From Allobogoriella deserti (lineage in GTDB: Bacteria; Actinomycetota; Actinomycetes; Actinomycetales; Actinomycetaceae): 64,000 bases of DNA. The notes beneath the pieces are model-generated. The model searched no databases. It had not been told where the DNA came from and worked only from the letters and a program-made list of their open reading frames with translations. The stretch spans positions 310,001-374,000 of the forward strand of contig NZ_JBHUEE010000001.1 in NCBI RefSeq assembly GCF_042680605.1. The letters run 5' to 3'. Shown in pieces: positions 1 through 8,315 of the stretch (position 1 is its first letter; each line of letters opens with the position of its first letter). Both the position numbers and the translations under genes were made by a program.

Positions 1-1247
1 TCCTCCTCGTCGGACTGGAGCCCGAGGACGAGTGCGGCACGATCTTCCTGCGGCTACGCAAGGGCGTCCTCGCCGGCACCGTCCACGTGACCACGATCGC
101 GCCCTGGGCCACCCGCGGGAGCGCCAAGATGCGCGCCCGGCTCCTCGCGGCAGCGCCCGGCACCGAACCGGAGGTCCTGTCCGCGGTCCACGAGGGCGGC
201 GACCACGCCGACCTGGCCGAGGCGCTCGCCGGTGACGGCGCCGTGGTCCTCGTGGGGGAACGGGCCGCCGAGGTCCCCGGCACCCTGACCGCCGCCGCGC
301 AACTCGCGGAACGGACCGGAGCCCGCCTCGCCTGGGTGCCGCGACGGGCCGGGGACCGCGGCGCCGTCGAGGCCGGCCTGCTCCCGGGCCTGCTGCCCGG
401 CGCCCGCGCGGTGACCGACACGACCGCACGGGTGGACACCGGAGCCCTGTGGCACACCGACTCCCTGCCGGCCGAGCCCGGACGGGACCTCGGTGGCATC
501 CTCGCCGCCGCCCGTGACGGCGATCTCTCCGGCCTCGTCGTCGGCGGCCTCGAGCCGGTCGACCTGCCGGACGTCACCGTCGCGCGCGAGGCCTTCGCCG
601 CCGCCGGGTTCCTGCTCCAGCTCGAGGTCCGGCGCTCGGAGATCACCCAGCACGCGGACGTCGTCCTCCCGGTCGCGCCGCCGGCTGAGAAAGCCGGCAC
701 GTTCCTCAACTGGGAAGGTCGCGCCCGCCCGTTCGGACAAGTGCTCGCCTCCCGCGCACTGTCCGACCGGGAGGTCCTGGCCCGGCTCGCCGCCGAGCTC
801 GGCACCGACCTGCGCGTGGACGACCTCGACGCGCTGCACACCGAGCTCGGCGACCTCTACGAGCACGCGCCGGGGTCCGCTCCCGCGCTCCGGACGGCGG
901 CGGCGCCGGTCCCACAGCCGCGCGAGGGCGAGGCCGTGCTCGCGACGTGGAAGCTCCAGCTCGACTCCGGCCGCGGACAGGACGGCGAACCGCACCTGGC
1001 CGGTACCGCGCACCGCCCGGTGGTCCGGCTCAGCCGGGAGACCGCCGCTGCGCTCGGCGTCGTCGATGGCGACCGGGTCAGCGTGACCGGACCGGCCGGA
1101 TCGATCAGCCTGCCGCTGGCGACGACGCCGATGCCCGACCACGTCGTGTGGCTCCCTGCCAACTCACCCGGATCGCACGCCCGGGAGACCCTCGGTGTCG
1201 GGGCCGGCGCCGTCGTCGGCATCCGCGCGGGAGAGGTGACTCAGTGA
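1..1247 (+). CDS. nuoG: NADH-quinone oxidoreductase subunit G, 3' part
   Basis: Partial gene: the open frame runs in from the left edge (first full codon at base 3) and gives 414 C-terminal residues. NuoG carries iron-sulfur clusters of the peripheral electron-transfer arm of complex I. The visible part is the molybdopterin-oxidoreductase-like region (starting VGLEPEDECGTIFLRLRKG) followed by a molydopterin-dinucleotide-binding-type beta barrel near the end (VVRLSRETAAALGVVDGDRVSV). The N-terminal 2Fe-2S and 4Fe-4S domains lie upstream of the window. The stop overlaps the nuoH start by 4 bp (GTGA), typical of translational coupling. Identity rests on these motifs and on nuoH-N following directly. 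Confidence 0.93.
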   Translation, partial: LLVGLEPEDECGTIFLRLRKGVLAGTVHVTTIAPWATRGSAKMRARLLAAAPGTEPEVLSAVHEGGDHADLAEALAGDGAVVLVGERAAEVPGTLTAAAQLAERTGARLAWVPRRAGDRGAVEAGLLPGLLPGARAVTDTTARVDTGALWHTDSLPAEPGRDLGGILAAARDGDLSGLVVGGLEPVDLPDVTVAREAFAAAGFLLQLEVRRSEITQHADVVLPVAPPAEKAGTFLNWEGRARPFGQVLASRALSDREVLARLAAELGTDLRVDDLDALHTELGDLYEHAPGSAPALRTAAAPVPQPREGEAVLATWKLQLDSGRGQDGEPHLAGTAHRPVVRLSRETAAALGVVDGDRVSVTGPAGSISLPLATTPMPDHVVWLPANSPGSHARETLGVGAGAVVGIRAGEVTQ

Positions 1248-2662
1248 ACGTGACGACGACCGGAACCGTCGTGGCCGCGGCTGCCGCGCCCACCGCCGAC
1301 TTCAGCAACGACACCTGGTGGATCTGGGTGATCAAGTCCGTCGGCATCCTGGTCTTCCTGCTGCTGTCCGTGCTGGTGGCGATCTGGGCCGAGCGCAAGG
1401 TGCTCGCCCGGATGCAGACCCGTCCCGGACCGAACGTGCACGGGCCGTTCGGCCTGCTGCAGTCGCTCGCCGACGCCATCAAGCTCCTGCTCAAGGAAGA
1501 CTTCTCGATCAAGGGCGCGGACAAAGTCATCTACGTCCTCGCGCCGCTCATCGCGGTGACCAGCGCGCTGCTGGTCATGGCGGTCATCCCGTTCGGCCCC
1601 GAGGTCTCGATCTTCGGCGTCGTCACCCCGCTGCAGCTGACCGACATGCCGGTCGCCGTGCTGTACATCCTGGCCGTCACGGCGCTCGGCGTGTACGGCA
1701 TCGTGCTTGGGGGGTGGGCGTCGAACTCCACCTACCCGCTGCTGGGATCGGTGCGCTCGTCGGCGCAGGTCATCTCCTACGAGCTGGCCATGGGCCTCTC
1801 GCTCGTCAGCGTCTTCCTCGTCTCGGGCTCGCTGTCGACCTCGCAGATCGTGGACGCGCAGACGCAGCTGTGGTGGTGCATCGCGCTCGCCCCGGCGTTC
1901 CTCGTCTACCTCGTCTCGATGGTCGGTGAGGTCAACCGGCTCCCGTTCGACCTCCCGGAGGCCGAGGGCGAGCTGGTCGCCGGACACATGGTCGAGTACA
2001 CGTCGATGAAGTTCGCCTGGTTCTTCCTCGCCGAGTACATCAACATGTTCAACGTCTCGGCGGTGGCAACCACGCTGTTCCTCGGCGGCTGGCACGCCCC
2101 GTGGCCGCTGACGTTGATCGGCGACGGTGTGCTGAACACCGGTTGGTGGCCGTTGCTGTGGTTCGTCGGCAAGGTGTGGCTGGGCATGTTCTTCATGTTC
2201 TGGCTGCGCGCCACGTTGCTGCGCTTCCGCTACGACCAGTTCATGAACCTCGGCTGGAAGATCCTCATCCCCGCCGCGCTCGTGTGGCTGGTCCTCGTCT
2301 CGATCGTCCAGGGCGTGCGCCAGTTCGCCGAGGTCGACCTGCGCACCATGCTGCTGTGGATCGCCGGGATCTTCGCCGTCCTCATGGTCGTCATGCTCGT
2401 CTGGCCGGAGAAGAAGGACGGGCGTGAGGACACCGCTGAGCCGGGCGGACGCGCGGATGTGCCGGCGACCCCGCGGCACCGGACCGACGTACTGCCGGCC
2501 GACGAGACGTTCGACCCGTTCGCCGGCGGCTACCCGGTACCGCCCCTGCCCGGCCAGAAGCTGCCCCCCTCGCCCCGCGAGCGGCGACGGCGTGAGACGT
2601 CCGCCGCCGTGACGAAGGCAGGCACCACGACCACCACCGAGAAGGAGGGTGACGATGCCTGA
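1244..2662 (+). CDS. nuoH: NADH-quinone oxidoreductase subunit H
   Basis: Membrane subunit joining the peripheral arm to the membrane arm of complex I and forming part of the quinone-binding chamber. The 472-residue product has about eight membrane segments. It shows the family loop EVNRLPFDLPEAEGELVAGH near residues 229-248 and the LLRFRYDQFMNLGWK motif near the end of the core. After residue ~387 comes a hydrophilic, proline- and charge-rich tail of about 86 residues that E. coli NuoH lacks; actinobacterial homologs often have such a tail. GTG at 1244 is chosen because it overlaps the nuoG stop and begins just before the conserved N-terminus; longer reading into nuoG is spurious. Confidence 0.95.
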   Translation: MNVTTTGTVVAAAAAPTADFSNDTWWIWVIKSVGILVFLLLSVLVAIWAERKVLARMQTRPGPNVHGPFGLLQSLADAIKLLLKEDFSIKGADKVIYVLAPLIAVTSALLVMAVIPFGPEVSIFGVVTPLQLTDMPVAVLYILAVTALGVYGIVLGGWASNSTYPLLGSVRSSAQVISYELAMGLSLVSVFLVSGSLSTSQIVDAQTQLWWCIALAPAFLVYLVSMVGEVNRLPFDLPEAEGELVAGHMVEYTSMKFAWFFLAEYINMFNVSAVATTLFLGGWHAPWPLTLIGDGVLNTGWWPLLWFVGKVWLGMFFMFWLRATLLRFRYDQFMNLGWKILIPAALVWLVLVSIVQGVRQFAEVDLRTMLLWIAGIFAVLMVVMLVWPEKKDGREDTAEPGGRADVPATPRHRTDVLPADETFDPFAGGYPVPPLPGQKLPPSPRERRRRETSAAVTKAGTTTTTEKEGDDA

Positions 2663-3419
2663 GGACCGCCGCGACGACCGCAAGGCCCGCGCCGGCAAGC
2701 AGGCGCGCCCGGAGCGGCAGGACCGGCCCGCCCGCCCGGACAAGCGCCGCACCAGCGGTCAGGTCGAGAAGCGACGCGAGCTGCCACCCGAGCTCGCCCC
2801 GGAGCAGAAGGGGCCGATCGGGCGGATGTTCGCGCCCGTCGCCGGGTTCGGCGTGACGATCTCCTCGATGTTTCGGCCCACCGTCACCGAGCAGTACCCG
2901 TTCGAGAAAGTTCCCACCCAGCCGCGGTACCACGGCCGGCACCAGCTCAACCGGTACGCCGACGGCCTGGAGAAGTGCATCGGCTGCGAGCTGTGCGCCT
3001 GGGCGTGCCCGGCGGACGCCATCCTCGTCGAGGCCGGCGACAACACCCCCGATGCCCAGTACTCGCCGGGCGAACGGTACGGCCGCGTCTATCAGATCAA
3101 CTACCTGCGGTGCATCCTCTGCGGCCTGTGCATCGAGGCGTGCCCCACCCGCGCGCTGACGATGACGAACGAGTACGAGCTCGCCGGCCCGACACGCGAG
3201 AGCCAGATCTACGAGAAGCAGGATCTGCTGGCCCCCATGCTCGACGGCATGCTCGCCGCCCCGCATCCGATGGTCGAAGGCACGGACGACGACGACTACT
3301 ACCGCGGGGATGTCACTGGTCCCACCGAGGAGCAGGTCGAGTGGGTCCGCCGGCACCGGCCGGACGAGCCCACCCTGGAGACCGCGCGACCCGTGGCCCC
3401 CACCGGGGGCCGGCAGTGA
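2655..3419 (+). CDS. nuoI: NADH-quinone oxidoreductase subunit I
   Basis: Ferredoxin-like subunit of complex I holding two 4Fe-4S clusters that pass electrons toward quinone. Two CxxCxxCxxxCP motifs are clear: C108/C111/C114/C118 and C153/C156/C159/C163. The ATG at 2655 is preferred over the in-frame GTG at 2649 because AAGGAGG sits 6 nt before it; it overlaps the nuoH stop by 8 bp. The 254-residue product has a basic N-terminal segment of about 50 residues and an acidic C-terminal stretch (DDDDYY) beyond the ferredoxin fold, both longer than in E. coli. Confidence 0.95.
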   Translation: MPEDRRDDRKARAGKQARPERQDRPARPDKRRTSGQVEKRRELPPELAPEQKGPIGRMFAPVAGFGVTISSMFRPTVTEQYPFEKVPTQPRYHGRHQLNRYADGLEKCIGCELCAWACPADAILVEAGDNTPDAQYSPGERYGRVYQINYLRCILCGLCIEACPTRALTMTNEYELAGPTRESQIYEKQDLLAPMLDGMLAAPHPMVEGTDDDDYYRGDVTGPTEEQVEWVRRHRPDEPTLETARPVAPTGGRQ

Positions 3420-4468
3420 CGCCCGCGACCGCCGCACCCGTCCTGGCACCCGTCCTGGCGCAGGCAGCCCAGGGGCCGGGGACCGCCACCGCGTCGAGTG
3501 GTGAGACGGTGCTCTTCTGGATCCTCGCGCCGGTCATGGTGCTCGCCGCGCTCGGGCTGTTGTTCTCCCGCCGTGCCGTCTACGCCGCGATGGCCGTGGT
3601 GCTCGTCATGGTGTGCATCGCCGCCATGTACATCGCCCAGGACGCCACCTTCCTCGGTGTCGCCCAGGTGGTGGTGTACACCGGCGCGATCATGATGCTG
3701 TTCCTCTTCGTGCTCATGCTCGTGGGCGTCGATGCCTCGGACTCCCTGCACGAGACCATCCGTGGGCAGCGCTGGTTCGCCGGTCTGGCAGGTCTCGGGC
3801 TCGCCGCCCTGCTCGCCGGCGTCGTGCTCCGAGCCACCACACCCGCCCCGGCCGGGCTGGAGTCGGCCAACGCCGACACCAACCCCGTGGGCGTGGCCCG
3901 GCTGATCTTCTCGGACAACGTCTTCGCGATGGAGCTGACCGGCCTGTTGCTCATCACCGCCGCCGTCGGAGCCGTCACCCTGACGCACCGGCAGCGGCTC
4001 GGACGCAAGTTCAGCCAGGAGGAGGTCGCGAACGCCAAGATGGATGCCTACCGGCGCGGCACCGGCCGGCTCAACCAGCTGCCCGCACCCGGGGTGTACG
4101 CCCGGTCCAACGCCTCCGACCTGCCCGCGCTGTCCGCCACCGGTGAGCCGCTCGAGGCCTCCGTCCCGCGAGTGCTGCGGATCCGCGGCCAGGAGCGTTC
4201 CATCGCGGAGGTCAGCCCCGAGACCGCCGAGGCGCTCACCCGCGCCACGATGGGCCAGGCCACCTCGCCACTGGGGGGCGAGGGCACGCGCACCGTCACC
4301 CGCGCTCAGATGCCGTCCATGCGCGGCGACGGGCCGCCGCGGCCACGGATCGGAGTGCCGCGCGGTGACCAGGATCAGGTCGAGGCCGCCGATGACCGTG
4401 CCGGCATCGACCCGCCGCCCGCCGAGGCACCGGATGGGGAGACTGCGACCCGGGAGGACCAGCAGTGA
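3416..4468 (+). CDS. nuoJ: NADH-quinone oxidoreductase subunit J
   Basis: Membrane-arm subunit of complex I. About five hydrophobic segments fill residues ~30-190, including the conserved stretch VVVYTGAIMMLFLFVLML. The remaining ~155 residues are hydrophilic and rich in Pro, Arg and acidic residues, making this NuoJ (350 aa) roughly twice the E. coli length; extended NuoJ proteins are known in actinobacteria but the tail has no function I can assign. GTG at 3416 overlaps the nuoI stop by 4 bp, and its own stop overlaps nuoK by 4 bp. Confidence 0.94.
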   Translation: MTPATAAPVLAPVLAQAAQGPGTATASSGETVLFWILAPVMVLAALGLLFSRRAVYAAMAVVLVMVCIAAMYIAQDATFLGVAQVVVYTGAIMMLFLFVLMLVGVDASDSLHETIRGQRWFAGLAGLGLAALLAGVVLRATTPAPAGLESANADTNPVGVARLIFSDNVFAMELTGLLLITAAVGAVTLTHRQRLGRKFSQEEVANAKMDAYRRGTGRLNQLPAPGVYARSNASDLPALSATGEPLEASVPRVLRIRGQERSIAEVSPETAEALTRATMGQATSPLGGEGTRTVTRAQMPSMRGDGPPRPRIGVPRGDQDQVEAADDRAGIDPPPAEAPDGETATREDQQ

Positions 4469-4764
4469 GTCTCGTGAACTACCTGGTCCTGTCCGGCATC
4501 CTGTTCGCGATCGGGGCCACGGCCGTGCTGCTGCGGCGCAACGCGATCATCGCCCTCCTCGGCGTCGAGCTCATGCTCAACGCCTCGAACCTGGCCCTGG
4601 TGACCTTTTCCCGGATCCACGGCGACCTGACCGGCCAGGTCCTGGCGTTCTTCGTCATGGTGGTTGCCGCGGCCGAGGTCGTCGTCGGGCTGGCCATCAT
4701 CGTGTCCATCTTCCGAACCCGCAGGTCCGCGTCGGTCGACGACGCCAGCCTGCTGAAGAGCTGA
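4465..4764 (+). CDS. nuoK: NADH-quinone oxidoreductase subunit K
   Basis: Small three-helix membrane subunit of complex I (99 aa, the usual length). The two membrane-buried glutamates needed for proton transfer in this family are visible: E35 in LLGVELMLNASNLAL and E71 in VAAAEVVVGLAI. GTG start overlaps the nuoJ stop by 4 bp. Ten bases separate its stop from nuoL. Confidence 0.96.
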   Translation: MSLVNYLVLSGILFAIGATAVLLRRNAIIALLGVELMLNASNLALVTFSRIHGDLTGQVLAFFVMVVAAAEVVVGLAIIVSIFRTRRSASVDDASLLKS

Positions 4765-4774
4765 AGGGACCGAC

Positions 4775-6754
4775 GTGCCCGCTCTCGCGCCGATGAGTGC
4801 CGCCCCGGTGGCCGACGCCGCCACCGGGACGGCGAGTCTCGCCTGGCTGCTGATCGCCATCCCGCTGGCCTCCGCTGCGCTCCTGCTGCTGCTCGGGCGC
4901 CGCTCCGACCGGTGGGGACATTGGCTCGGCGTCCTCGCGCCGATCGCCGCCTTCGTCGTCGGCCTGGTCATCATCGTCCAGCTCCTCGGCGCCGGTGCCG
5001 AGGACCGTGTCATGGACCTGCACCTGTACACGTGGGTGCCGGCCGGTGACCTGGCGATCGATGCCGGCCTGCGGATCGATCCGCTGTCGATGAGCTTCGT
5101 CATGCTCGTGACGTTCGTCGGCAGCCTCATCCACATCTACTCCGTGGCATACATGGCCCACGACGCCGCGCGCCGCCGGTTCTTCGCCTACCTCAACCTG
5201 TTCGTGGCGGCGATGCTGCTGCTCGTCCTCGCCGACAGCTACGCCCTGCTGTTCATCGGCTGGGAGGGTGTCGGTCTGGCGTCCTACCTGCTCATCGGGT
5301 TCTGGAACCATCACCTCGAGTACGCCGTGGCCGCGAAGAAGGCGTTCGTGATGAACCGGGTCGGTGACGCCGGACTCATCCTCGCCATGGCGGTGATGTT
5401 CACCGCCCTGGGAGGTGTCGACTTCACCACCGTCCTCGGCGGGGCGGGCGATGCCGGCCAGGGCGTCGCGAACGCGACCGTGCTCCTGCTGCTGCTCGCG
5501 GCCTGCGGGAAGTCCGCCCAGTTCCCGCTGCAGGCGTGGCTCGGGGACGCCATGGCGGGTCCGACGCCGGTCTCGGCGCTCATCCACGCCGCCACCATGG
5601 TCACGGCCGGCGTCTACCTCCTGGTCCGTTCCGGCCCGCTGCTGGCCGCGGCTCCGGAGGCCACGCTCGTCATCGCCCTCGTCGGGGCGGTGACGCTGCT
5701 GTTCGGGGCGATCGTCGGTTCCGCCAAGGACGACATCAAGAAGGTGCTCGCCGCCTCGACGATGTCCCAGATCGGTTACATGATGCTCGGTGCCGGCTTG
5801 GGCCCGGTCGGGTTCGCGTTCGCGATCTTCCATCTCATCACTCACGGGTTCTTCAAGGCCGGGATGTTCCTCGGCGCCGGGTCCGTCATGCACGGCATGG
5901 ACGACTCGGTCGACATGCGCGGCTTCGGCGGCCTCTCCCGCGTCATGCGGATCACCTGGTTGACGTTCATGGCCGGCTGGCTCGCCATCCTCGGCGTCCC
6001 GCCGTTCTCCGGGTTCTGGTCCAAGGACGCCATCATCGAGACGGCGTTCACCGGTGAGGGCTGGGAGCCATGGGTGCTGGGAACCACCGCGCTCGTGGGT
6101 GCCGGCATCACGGCGTTCTACATGTCCCGGCTGTTCTTCATGACCTTCCACGGCCGGGCCCGGTGGACGAGCGACGCCGCGGAAGCCGCACGGAACGCCC
6201 GTCCGGAGCGACACCCGCACGAGTCGCCCGCCCTGATGACGGTCCCGATGATCGTCCTCGCCGTCGGCTCGGTCGCGCTGGGCTGGTTGCTCGCCCTGGG
6301 CGACGGCTTCGCGGTCTGGCTGGAACCCTCGGTCGGGCACGCCGAGCACCACGAGCCGGTGCTCCCTGTCGCGGTGCTCATCGGCCTGACCCTGGTGCTG
6401 GTTGTGATCGGCGCGGCGATCGCCTGGCTGCGCTACGGCGCGCGCCCGGTCCCGGCCGAGGCACCGGCCGGTTCACCGCTGACCCGCGCGGCCCGGCAGG
6501 ACCTCTACCAGGACGCGGTCAACGAGAGCCTGTTCATGCGGCCCTCGCAGTACCTCACCCGCGCCATGGTCTTCGCTGACGGCACCGTCGTCGACGGATT
6601 CGTCCGCGGGATCGCCCGGTCCACCGCCGGGCTCGGCTCGAGCCTGCGCCGGGCGCAGACCGGGTACGTCAGGTCCTACGCCGCCATGATGCTCGGCGGC
6701 GTCGTTCTCGCCCTCGTCGTCGTCCTCGCCACGCGCGTGTCGTGGGGAGGGTGA
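4775..6754 (+). CDS. nuoL: NADH-quinone oxidoreductase subunit L
   Basis: Antiporter-like proton-pumping subunit at the far end of the membrane arm. The 659-residue product has many membrane helices, the family signature IGWEGVGLASYLLIGFW, and lysine/histidine-bearing helices typical of proton channels (HAATMVTAGVYLLVR; STMSQIGYMMLGAG). The C-terminal part holds a long amphipathic region that in known structures runs along the membrane arm. GTG at 4775 gives MPALAPMSAAP; an in-frame ATG at 4793 is an alternative start. Confidence 0.95.
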   Translation: MPALAPMSAAPVADAATGTASLAWLLIAIPLASAALLLLLGRRSDRWGHWLGVLAPIAAFVVGLVIIVQLLGAGAEDRVMDLHLYTWVPAGDLAIDAGLRIDPLSMSFVMLVTFVGSLIHIYSVAYMAHDAARRRFFAYLNLFVAAMLLLVLADSYALLFIGWEGVGLASYLLIGFWNHHLEYAVAAKKAFVMNRVGDAGLILAMAVMFTALGGVDFTTVLGGAGDAGQGVANATVLLLLLAACGKSAQFPLQAWLGDAMAGPTPVSALIHAATMVTAGVYLLVRSGPLLAAAPEATLVIALVGAVTLLFGAIVGSAKDDIKKVLAASTMSQIGYMMLGAGLGPVGFAFAIFHLITHGFFKAGMFLGAGSVMHGMDDSVDMRGFGGLSRVMRITWLTFMAGWLAILGVPPFSGFWSKDAIIETAFTGEGWEPWVLGTTALVGAGITAFYMSRLFFMTFHGRARWTSDAAEAARNARPERHPHESPALMTVPMIVLAVGSVALGWLLALGDGFAVWLEPSVGHAEHHEPVLPVAVLIGLTLVLVVIGAAIAWLRYGARPVPAEAPAGSPLTRAARQDLYQDAVNESLFMRPSQYLTRAMVFADGTVVDGFVRGIARSTAGLGSSLRRAQTGYVRSYAAMMLGGVVLALVVVLATRVSWGG

Positions 6755-6761
6755 CCGAGAC

Positions 6762-8315
6762 ATGAATGGAGTCGAAGCGATGGCCCCGTGGCTGACCGTG
6801 CTCATCGTGGTGCCCCTGGCGGCCGCTGCGCTGCTGTGGGCGGTGCCACCGCTGCACCGTCTCGCGCGGCCGTACGCGATGGTCGTCTCGCTCGTCGAGC
6901 TCGCCCTTGCCCTCGTCATGCTCACCGACTTCGACATGGCCGCGGCGGGCACCGTCCAGCTCACCGAGACCCACGCGTGGATCCGCCAGCTCGGCGTCTC
7001 CTACGCGCTCGGGGTCAACGGGCTGAGCCTGGCGCTGATCCTCCTGCTGGTCTTCCTCGTCCCGATCGTGCTGCTGGCCGCCTGGCGCGAACACGAGGTG
7101 GCCGCCGACGGCGAGAAGGTCGAGCGTCGTCAGGCCGGGTTCGTCGCCCTCGTCCTCGCCCTCGAGGCACTGGTGGTCGGTGTCTTCGCCGCCCGCGACG
7201 TCTTCCTCTTCTACGTCCTGTTCGAGGCGATGCTCGTCCCGGTCTACTTCCTAGTCGGCAGCTACGGCGGTCCGAAGCGGCGCACCGCGGCGCTGAAGTT
7301 CCTGCTGTACTCGCTCGTCGGCGGCCTGATCATGCTGGCCGGCGTCGTCGCCGTGTACCTCGCCGGACCCGGCGGCGAGCAGGGCTTCCTCATCGACTCA
7401 CTCGCCGGCTCGCTGGAGACGTCGGTGTGGGGCGAGCGGCTGCTGTTCCTCTCGTTCTTCATCGCCTTCGCGATCAAGGCACCGATGTGGCCGGTGCACA
7501 CCTGGCTGCCGGACACCGCGCAGCAGGCACCACCGGGTGCGTCGGTGCTGCTGGTCGGCGTGCTGGACAAGGTCGGCACGTTCGGGATGATCGCCCTGTG
7601 CCTGCCGCTGTTCCCGAACGCGGTCGAGTGGGCGGCGCCGGTGGTCATCGCGCTCGCCCTGGTCTCCATCGTCTACGGCGGGCTGCTCGCCGTCGGGCAG
7701 CGCGACCTCATGCGGCTCATCGCGTTCACCTCGGTGAGCCATTTCGGGTTCATCGTGCTCGGCATCTTCATCCGCGACCAGGTCGCTCTGACCGGCGCGA
7801 TGGTCTACATGGTCGCGCACGGCGTGGCGACGGCGGCGATGTTCCTCGCCTCCGGCTTCCTCACCCGGCGTGGCGGGACGCAGGAGATCCCGGCCTACAG
7901 CGGCATGCAGAAGGTCGTGCCCGTCCTGGCGGGGACGTTCCTCATCTCCGGTCTGGCGCTGATCTCGCTGCCCGGACTGAGCGGGTTCGTGCCGGAGTAC
8001 CTCGTGATCGTGGGGACCTTCCGGGTCTCGGTGGTGGCCGGCGTCGTCGCCGTCCTCGGCGTCATCGTCGCCGCGGTCTACCTGCTACTGCCGTATCAAC
8101 GGATCTTCACCGGGAAGACGGCCGACTCGCTGACCGAGGTCCCGGACCTGGGTGTCCGGGAACGGTGGGTGATGGTGCCGTTGGTCCTCGCGATGCTCGC
8201 GCTGGGCCTGTACCCGGGGCCGGTGGTCGACGCCGTGACGCCGGTGGCCGACGGCCTGGCCGTGGAGCAGCCCGCATCGATCTCGGACGCCGCCGAGGAG
8301 GGGAGCGCCCAGTGA
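6762..8315 (+). CDS. nuoM: NADH-quinone oxidoreductase subunit M
   Basis: Second antiporter-like proton-pumping subunit of complex I, 517 aa, close to the usual length. Family hallmarks are the conserved membrane glutamate region VLFEAMLVPVYFLVGSYGG, the lysine/histidine helix FAIKAPMWPVHTWLPDTAQQAP, and FTSVSHFGFIVLGI. It begins 7 bp after nuoL with ATG and ends overlapping nuoN by 4 bp. Confidence 0.96.
   Translation: MNGVEAMAPWLTVLIVVPLAAAALLWAVPPLHRLARPYAMVVSLVELALALVMLTDFDMAAAGTVQLTETHAWIRQLGVSYALGVNGLSLALILLLVFLVPIVLLAAWREHEVAADGEKVERRQAGFVALVLALEALVVGVFAARDVFLFYVLFEAMLVPVYFLVGSYGGPKRRTAALKFLLYSLVGGLIMLAGVVAVYLAGPGGEQGFLIDSLAGSLETSVWGERLLFLSFFIAFAIKAPMWPVHTWLPDTAQQAPPGASVLLVGVLDKVGTFGMIALCLPLFPNAVEWAAPVVIALALVSIVYGGLLAVGQRDLMRLIAFTSVSHFGFIVLGIFIRDQVALTGAMVYMVAHGVATAAMFLASGFLTRRGGTQEIPAYSGMQKVVPVLAGTFLISGLALISLPGLSGFVPEYLVIVGTFRVSVVAGVVAVLGVIVAAVYLLLPYQRIFTGKTADSLTEVPDLGVRERWVMVPLVLAMLALGLYPGPVVDAVTPVADGLAVEQPASISDAAEEGSAQ

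Noticed and set aside
54..1142. Long minus-strand open frame antisense to nuoG
   Set aside because: It mirrors the GC-biased codon positions of nuoG, has low-complexity Arg/Gly/Glu composition and no recognisable domain.
947..1243. Extra 99 codons at the 5' end of the nuoH frame
   Set aside because: They lie inside nuoG in another frame, and the GTG at 1244 gives the normal overlap and N-terminus.
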